From contig JBGCDW010000083.1 of assembly GCA_045105775.1 (NCBI GenBank), positions 9,537-73,536 of the forward strand: a DNA stretch of 64,000 bases. Reading direction: 5' to 3'. Below the pieces are notes generated by a model. That model made no database searches and was not told the DNA's origin. It saw only the letters and a list, made by a program, of their open reading frames with translations. This DNA is from Aureispira sp045105775. Its GTDB lineage: Bacteria > Bacteroidota > Bacteroidia > Chitinophagales > Saprospiraceae. A program made the position numbers and the translations under genes. Shown in pieces: positions 60,517 to 64,000 of this stretch (the first letter of the stretch is position 1; every line of letters begins with the position of its first letter).

Positions 60517-62334
60517 ATGTTTAGCCTTTTGCTATTGCTTTTTTTATTAATTGCTCCAGTAGTGCAACAAGCCCAATCATTGGGCGAAGCCCCTTATGGG
60601 CGCTATCATCTAGGATTGGGGGCACAGCGAGGGCAATTGTTTGGAGAGCGTGGCTTGGGCAAATACAGCATATTCAATAACTTGCCTCAATTATGGACGG
60701 AGCATTACCAACGTAAATATTCCTTGCAAGGTATTCAGGGAATGTTTGGTGATTGGCAAGTACAGCCCAAAGCATTGCTCGACCAAAGCGCGGTAGTGCA
60801 GTTGCAAGGATCGAGCATGGGAGAGTTGGATATGAGCCTTGGAGGAAAGGTGGATTTTAAAAATGTGATTGGACAATTGCAGGTGAATGGGCATTGGGTA
60901 CAACAGCGCAATGATACCAATGCCGATAATTTTTTGGACTTGCCTCTCAAAAAACGCTTTGTGTTACACAATCAATGGGCCATTTATCTCAAGAAATTTA
61001 CCTCGCTCAATCAAGTACAATTCTTAACCTTAGAAACGCAAGCAGGAGCCATTGATTTTGAAAAATGGCGCGACTTCTTGACGCGTCGCGCGTATGGTAC
61101 AGGGCGTTCTCTCACGCATTTGGTGGGGGAGTCCAACAATTACATCACCACCAATGATGACAATATGTTGGTGATTCATTTGCGGGTGAGCGATCATACT
61201 CAAAATGATTATTACGGCTTACGGCAGTATTTTGGCAAGGAGTGGACGGTGCGTTCTAGTGCTATTTATAGTTATCGCCTAGAGAAAGAATCGGGTTTGT
61301 TTGTTTTTGGATTGCAATACAATTCCAACAACCAGCGCGAACGGTTGGATTCCTTGAGCATAGAGCGTCAAGAGGTTTTTGGAGGGGGCTGTATTGGCTA
61401 CGAAAATTATTTGAGCAAGTCGGTAGAGCTGTCTACACGGCTGAATGTGGGCTATCACAATTTGGCGGAGTGGCTGGTATTGCCCCAAGTACAATTGCGT
61501 ATTGTTTTATCCGATCAATGGGAAATAGCCCTATTGAGTGGTTCAGGGATTCGTTATGCCAATGTTTGGAGTGAGTATGCCCCTTTATTAGCGAGTAGTA
61601 GAGCCGTAGTGATACAAGAACCATTACAGGGCGAGCGCGCTTGGTATTATGGCTTGTCTGCCAATTATTATCAATGGTTTGGAAGCAAACAAGGGGTTTT
61701 GGTAGACTTGGAAGCACAATTCTATCACCGAATTTTTCAAAACAAAGTTGTGGCAGATTTGGAAGCCAATGCCTATGAGTTGGCCTTTTATAACACCGAT
61801 CAAGCCAATGAGTGGAGCTTTGGTATAAAGGGAGATGTGGCACTAGCGGCTTGGCAATTACATCTGGATGTTGCCTATCGGTTGGATTTGTTTTACAGCA
61901 CAATCAAGGAGCAATACGTACAAGAAGCATTGTATGCACCCCACAATTTGCTATTGGGAATAGATTTTCCTTTGTATATCAAAGGCTATCAGTTGTTCAA
62001 ATTGCACAGCCAATGGTATTTGCAAGGCGGTCAACGCCTCCCCGATGTACGTGCCAAAACAACTGCCGCAGGGATGGATGCCTATCCCTTGCAGCCATTA
62101 GCCGTCACCCGTTGGGATTGGCGTATTTCGCTAGGAGCTGGTGCTTGGCTCAATCGGGTGCTCCATTTAGAGCAATTGACCTTGTTTTTGGGTATGGATA
62201 ATGTACTCAATACCGTACAACCGTTGGGGGCTATAGATGCCAATCGCCCTTTTGAGCGTCATTTTGATGCAGGTTTGTTTTGGAACAGTACCGTTGGAAG
62301 ACGGTATTATGGTGGCTTGAAGTATTTGTTTTGA
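60517..62334 (+). CDS. Outer-membrane beta-barrel protein, TonB-receptor-like
   Basis: About 605 residues from the ATG at 60517; the frame begins at a TTG at 60451, but the later ATG gives the signal peptide (LLLLLFLLIAPVVQQAQ). No CarboxypepD-type domain or plug is clear. The mature protein is built of many amphipathic strands (QVQFLTLETQAGAIDFEKW, VELSTRLNVGYHNLAEW) and ends in the aromatic barrel signature RRYYGGLKYLF. It resembles a TonB-dependent receptor barrel lacking the plug, or another large porin-like protein. Opposite in strand to the ABC transporter on its left and convergent with the TonB gene on its right. Confidence 0.7.
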   Translation: MFSLLLLLFLLIAPVVQQAQSLGEAPYGRYHLGLGAQRGQLFGERGLGKYSIFNNLPQLWTEHYQRKYSLQGIQGMFGDWQVQPKALLDQSAVVQLQGSSMGELDMSLGGKVDFKNVIGQLQVNGHWVQQRNDTNADNFLDLPLKKRFVLHNQWAIYLKKFTSLNQVQFLTLETQAGAIDFEKWRDFLTRRAYGTGRSLTHLVGESNNYITTNDDNMLVIHLRVSDHTQNDYYGLRQYFGKEWTVRSSAIYSYRLEKESGLFVFGLQYNSNNQRERLDSLSIERQEVFGGGCIGYENYLSKSVELSTRLNVGYHNLAEWLVLPQVQLRIVLSDQWEIALLSGSGIRYANVWSEYAPLLASSRAVVIQEPLQGERAWYYGLSANYYQWFGSKQGVLVDLEAQFYHRIFQNKVVADLEANAYELAFYNTDQANEWSFGIKGDVALAAWQLHLDVAYRLDLFYSTIKEQYVQEALYAPHNLLLGIDFPLYIKGYQLFKLHSQWYLQGGQRLPDVRAKTTAAGMDAYPLQPLAVTRWDWRISLGAGAWLNRVLHLEQLTLFLGMDNVLNTVQPLGAIDANRPFERHFDAGLFWNSTVGRRYYGGLKYLF

Positions 62335-62347
62335 TTGGATAGAATAC

Positions 62348-62383
62348 AAAAAAAATGGCCATCACTTTTCAGCAATGACCATT
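62348..62383 (-). terminator. Terminator of the TonB gene
   Basis: 8-bp stem with one mismatch (AATGGCCAT 62354-62362 / ATGACCATT 62375-62383) next to an A8 run that reads T8 on the minus strand. Confidence 0.7.
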
Positions 62384-62415
62384 ACACACAGTTAGAATTA
62401 TATAAAACTAGAATA

Positions 62416-63222
62416 TTAAATATCAAATACAAAGGTTAGTTTTCCCCATTGTTTTCTAGGAGCACTGTAGTCTACATCAAACTTGTAGCGACGTACAGCA
62501 CGCAAAGAACGCGCAATCAACTCAGGATCTCTTAGTGTAGATTGGTCAGCTAAGTATTTGGTAGCAATAATGGTACCTTCTTGGCTTACACATACTTTGA
62601 TCGCAATTTTGCCTTTATCTTTTGTCAATCCCTTAATATTGGGACGGTATTTTACAGTACGACCAAATACACCATCTTGTAGACTGTCATCGTCGCCACC
62701 ATCACCACCGGCACCACTGGTATTGGTATTACCACCAGAGATATTAACATCTGAAGGCTTGCCAGAAGGCTCATTGGGCGTGCTGATAGGCGCAGGCACA
62801 GGTTCTACTTTTGGGGCCTCATCTACTTGTACAGGCTCTGTACTCGGTTCTTCACTAGTGGCTACTGCTGGACTTTCTAAATTATTATCTGTCACTACAG
62901 GTGGAGGGGTTGGAGTAGGAGGCGTAGGTGGTGTTGGTTCGGGTTTTGGATCAGGATTTTCCTTGGTCGTTTGGCTCGGTTTGTTGGCCGCTCCTCTACG
63001 TACTTTTTTATCGGCATTAACCACAAAATCTACATCGTCTTGGATCTGAATATCTTTCAAAGACATCATCATCACGGGCTCTTCTTCTAAGTCCATAGAC
63101 TGCATAGATGTCATAATTGGTAACAAGGCCAAAACAACCAATACACCATGAAGACCTAAGGTAAAAAACAATCCTCTTTTCTTGTTTTTCTCTTCTTGCT
63201 CGTTTGCTTCTGTCGGTTTCAT
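62416..63222 (-). CDS. TonB family energy transducer
   Basis: 268 residues. One N-terminal transmembrane helix (GLFFTLGLHGVLVVLALLPI) follows a charged cytoplasmic start; then a periplasmic proline-rich linker (KPEPTPPTPPTPTPPP) and, from about residue 200, a TonB C-terminal-type domain (GKIAIKVCVSQEGTIIATKY and RRYKFDVDYSAP) that contacts TonB boxes of outer-membrane receptors. It transmits proton-motive-force energy from ExbB/ExbD, not found here, to receptors such as those at 1.5, 14 and 17.4 kb. The Gly/Asn-rich stretch between linker and domain is common in Bacteroidota TonB homologues. Confidence 0.85.
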   Translation of the reverse strand: MKPTEANEQEEKNKKRGLFFTLGLHGVLVVLALLPIMTSMQSMDLEEEPVMMMSLKDIQIQDDVDFVVNADKKVRRGAANKPSQTTKENPDPKPEPTPPTPPTPTPPPVVTDNNLESPAVATSEEPSTEPVQVDEAPKVEPVPAPISTPNEPSGKPSDVNISGGNTNTSGAGGDGGDDDSLQDGVFGRTVKYRPNIKGLTKDKGKIAIKVCVSQEGTIIATKYLADQSTLRDPELIARSLRAVRRYKFDVDYSAPRKQWGKLTFVFDI

Positions 63223-63873
63223 AATTGTTCAATTTATATGGTTAAGGAAGTGCAAACAATTAGGTGAAAAAGTTTTTAGAAATAATTGCTTGCTTGCCTA
63301 CTATATTTCCAGAAGCGTGCCAACTTTGAAAGTAAAACTATTTTTTGTGTTTAATTGTATTTGTAATATTTTGATTGTTATTGTTTTGTAGTTTTTAATC
63401 TTTTGAAAAAAAACTTTACAAAAGTTATGCTAAGAAATGCCAAATTTAAAAGCAAGCTGATATTGTCCTTAAAAGAGCCTTTTGATTACTCTTGGCTGGA
63501 GAAAGTAAGAGGATGTATTCCTTGCTTATGATAATACATGCCTTTGGGACTGTTTGGAGCTTGGTTAGGTATGCTTGACAGTTTTGTTTTATTACTTGAG
63601 TGTTTATTACAATAACTTCAAATTGTTTTTGAAGCTTGAAAGGAGGAGAAGAGATTTTGAGCTTTATAAGCCTAGATATTAGAAATATAGGGCATTGAAC
63701 CAGCCGTTCTAGATGCTAGATGTATCACTGTTGGAGAGAATGTAGAACTATTTCTAAGTACAGGACAAAAATAAAAAAGGATGATATAAAGGGGGCAAAA
63801 AGAAAGGAGTAACCTGTAAAAGTGTTAAATTGAGATTGCAAAAAAACAATAGACACTAGACAAATTACTCCTC
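63223..63873. other. Intergenic region before the transposase gene
   Basis: About 650 bases between the TonB gene and the transposase start, without a supported gene. The last 100 bases (a GGGGGC tract near 63790) may belong to the left end of the insertion element, but the right end is outside the window, so no inverted repeat can be matched. Confidence 0.35.
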
Positions 63874-64000
63874 ATGCAAGATACGGAAAAAGTTTTACAG
63901 GAAAAATTACGGCCTTATTTTAATGGACAAGCTCGACGTTTAGAGCTATTGAGCAAGTTATTATTAGCGCTCATAAAATTGGGCACGGTCAATTATTCTA
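63874..64000 (+). CDS. Transposase N-terminus, probably IS4 family (3' truncated by window end)
   Basis: The frame opens with an ATG and runs off the end: QDTEKVLQEKLRPYFNGQ, then RRLELLSKLLLALIKLGTVN. The N-terminal EKLRPYF...ARR..LL.KLLLALI..GTVN pattern matches, from memory, IS4-type transposases common in Bacteroidota. The catalytic DDE residues lie beyond the window, so family and activity cannot be confirmed. Confidence 0.55.
   Translation, partial: MQDTEKVLQEKLRPYFNGQARRLELLSKLLLALIKLGTVNYS

Noticed and set aside
61433..61903. 156-residue minus-strand frame
   Set aside because: Antisense to the outer-membrane barrel gene, with no family resemblance.
62558..63049. 163-residue plus-strand frame rich in Gly, Val and Ser
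   Set aside because: Antisense to the Pro/Thr-rich linker of the TonB gene, which produces such composition on the other strand.
1..64000. tRNA, rRNA or CRISPR loci
   Set aside because: I looked for T-arm (GTTCRANNC) contexts and for spaced repeats in the intergenic gaps and found no convincing case.

Overview
The window looks like chromosomal DNA from a member of the Bacteroidota, most probably of the Saprospiria type. The evidence is AT-rich DNA, Bacteroidota-type promoters (TTTG, about 20 bases, TAnnTTTG), three secreted proteins with type IX secretion (T9SS) C-terminal sorting domains, several TonB-dependent receptors with carboxypeptidase-regulatory-like N-domains, DUF4249 and DUF6702 proteins, and no visible Shine-Dalgarno sequences. 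The genus is an inference; no rRNA or tRNA gene is present to test it.

Layout. 1-1070: C-terminal end of a helicase/nuclease. 1.5-7.3 kb: a TonB-type receptor, a GNAT/FemAB-like protein, and a sigma factor / anti-sigma / Spy-like periplasmic protein cluster. 7.4-10.2 kb: two tandem paralogous T9SS-exported proteins with S74 chaperone-like domains. 10.9-12.8 kb: a T9SS-exported multicopper oxidase. 13.2-19.8 kb: two tandem copies of a TonB receptor + DUF4249 lipoprotein pair, with the relic of a third DUF4249 gene at 10.7 kb. 20.1-23.8 kb: an M1 peptidase / HupE pair divergent from a DUF6702 gene. 23.81-23.96 kb: three perfect parS-type palindromes. 24-28 kb: homoserine kinase, a class III aminotransferase, a CPBP protease and CdsA. 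29.1-32.7 kb: ileS behind an apparent isoleucine-codon transcription attenuator. 33-38.3 kb: genes of unknown role, including an asparagine-synthetase-like protein that lacks the glutaminase cysteine. 38.5-40.8 kb: metF and heme A synthase. 41.03-41.78 kb: a very dense cluster of DnaA boxes, which I call oriC. 41.9-47.4 kb: a degenerate SRAP protein, a split transketolase with an FAD oxidoreductase between its halves, and an M48 lipoprotein protease. 47.5-56.7 kb: a TPR protein, a long M1 peptidase with a barrel-like C-terminus, and three unknown proteins, one of them possibly a pore former. 56.9-58.5 kb: homoserine dehydrogenase under a SAM-I riboswitch with a good promoter. 58.7-63.2 kb: an ABC transporter pair, an outer-membrane barrel and a TonB protein. 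63.87 kb to the end: start of a transposase-like gene, probably IS4-type.

How it fits together. oriC and a parS cluster lie about 17 kb apart, so the window probably spans the replication-origin region; dnaA, parA and parB are not in it. Homoserine metabolism is split between two loci: homoserine dehydrogenase under SAM control and homoserine kinase next to parS. The cell-envelope theme (TonB protein, TonB receptors, T9SS cargo, M1/M48/CPBP proteases, CdsA, ECF sigma system) is typical of this phylum.

The most interesting items are the ileS leader (promoter, 23-codon peptide with an Ile-Ile-Ile run, and mutually exclusive antiterminator and terminator), the oriC/parS pair, the SRAP and asparagine-synthetase homologues that have lost their catalytic residues, the gene relic at 10.7 kb, and the possible aerolysin-like protein with a 21-bp minisatellite. 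All assignments come from reading the sequence; no database search was run.
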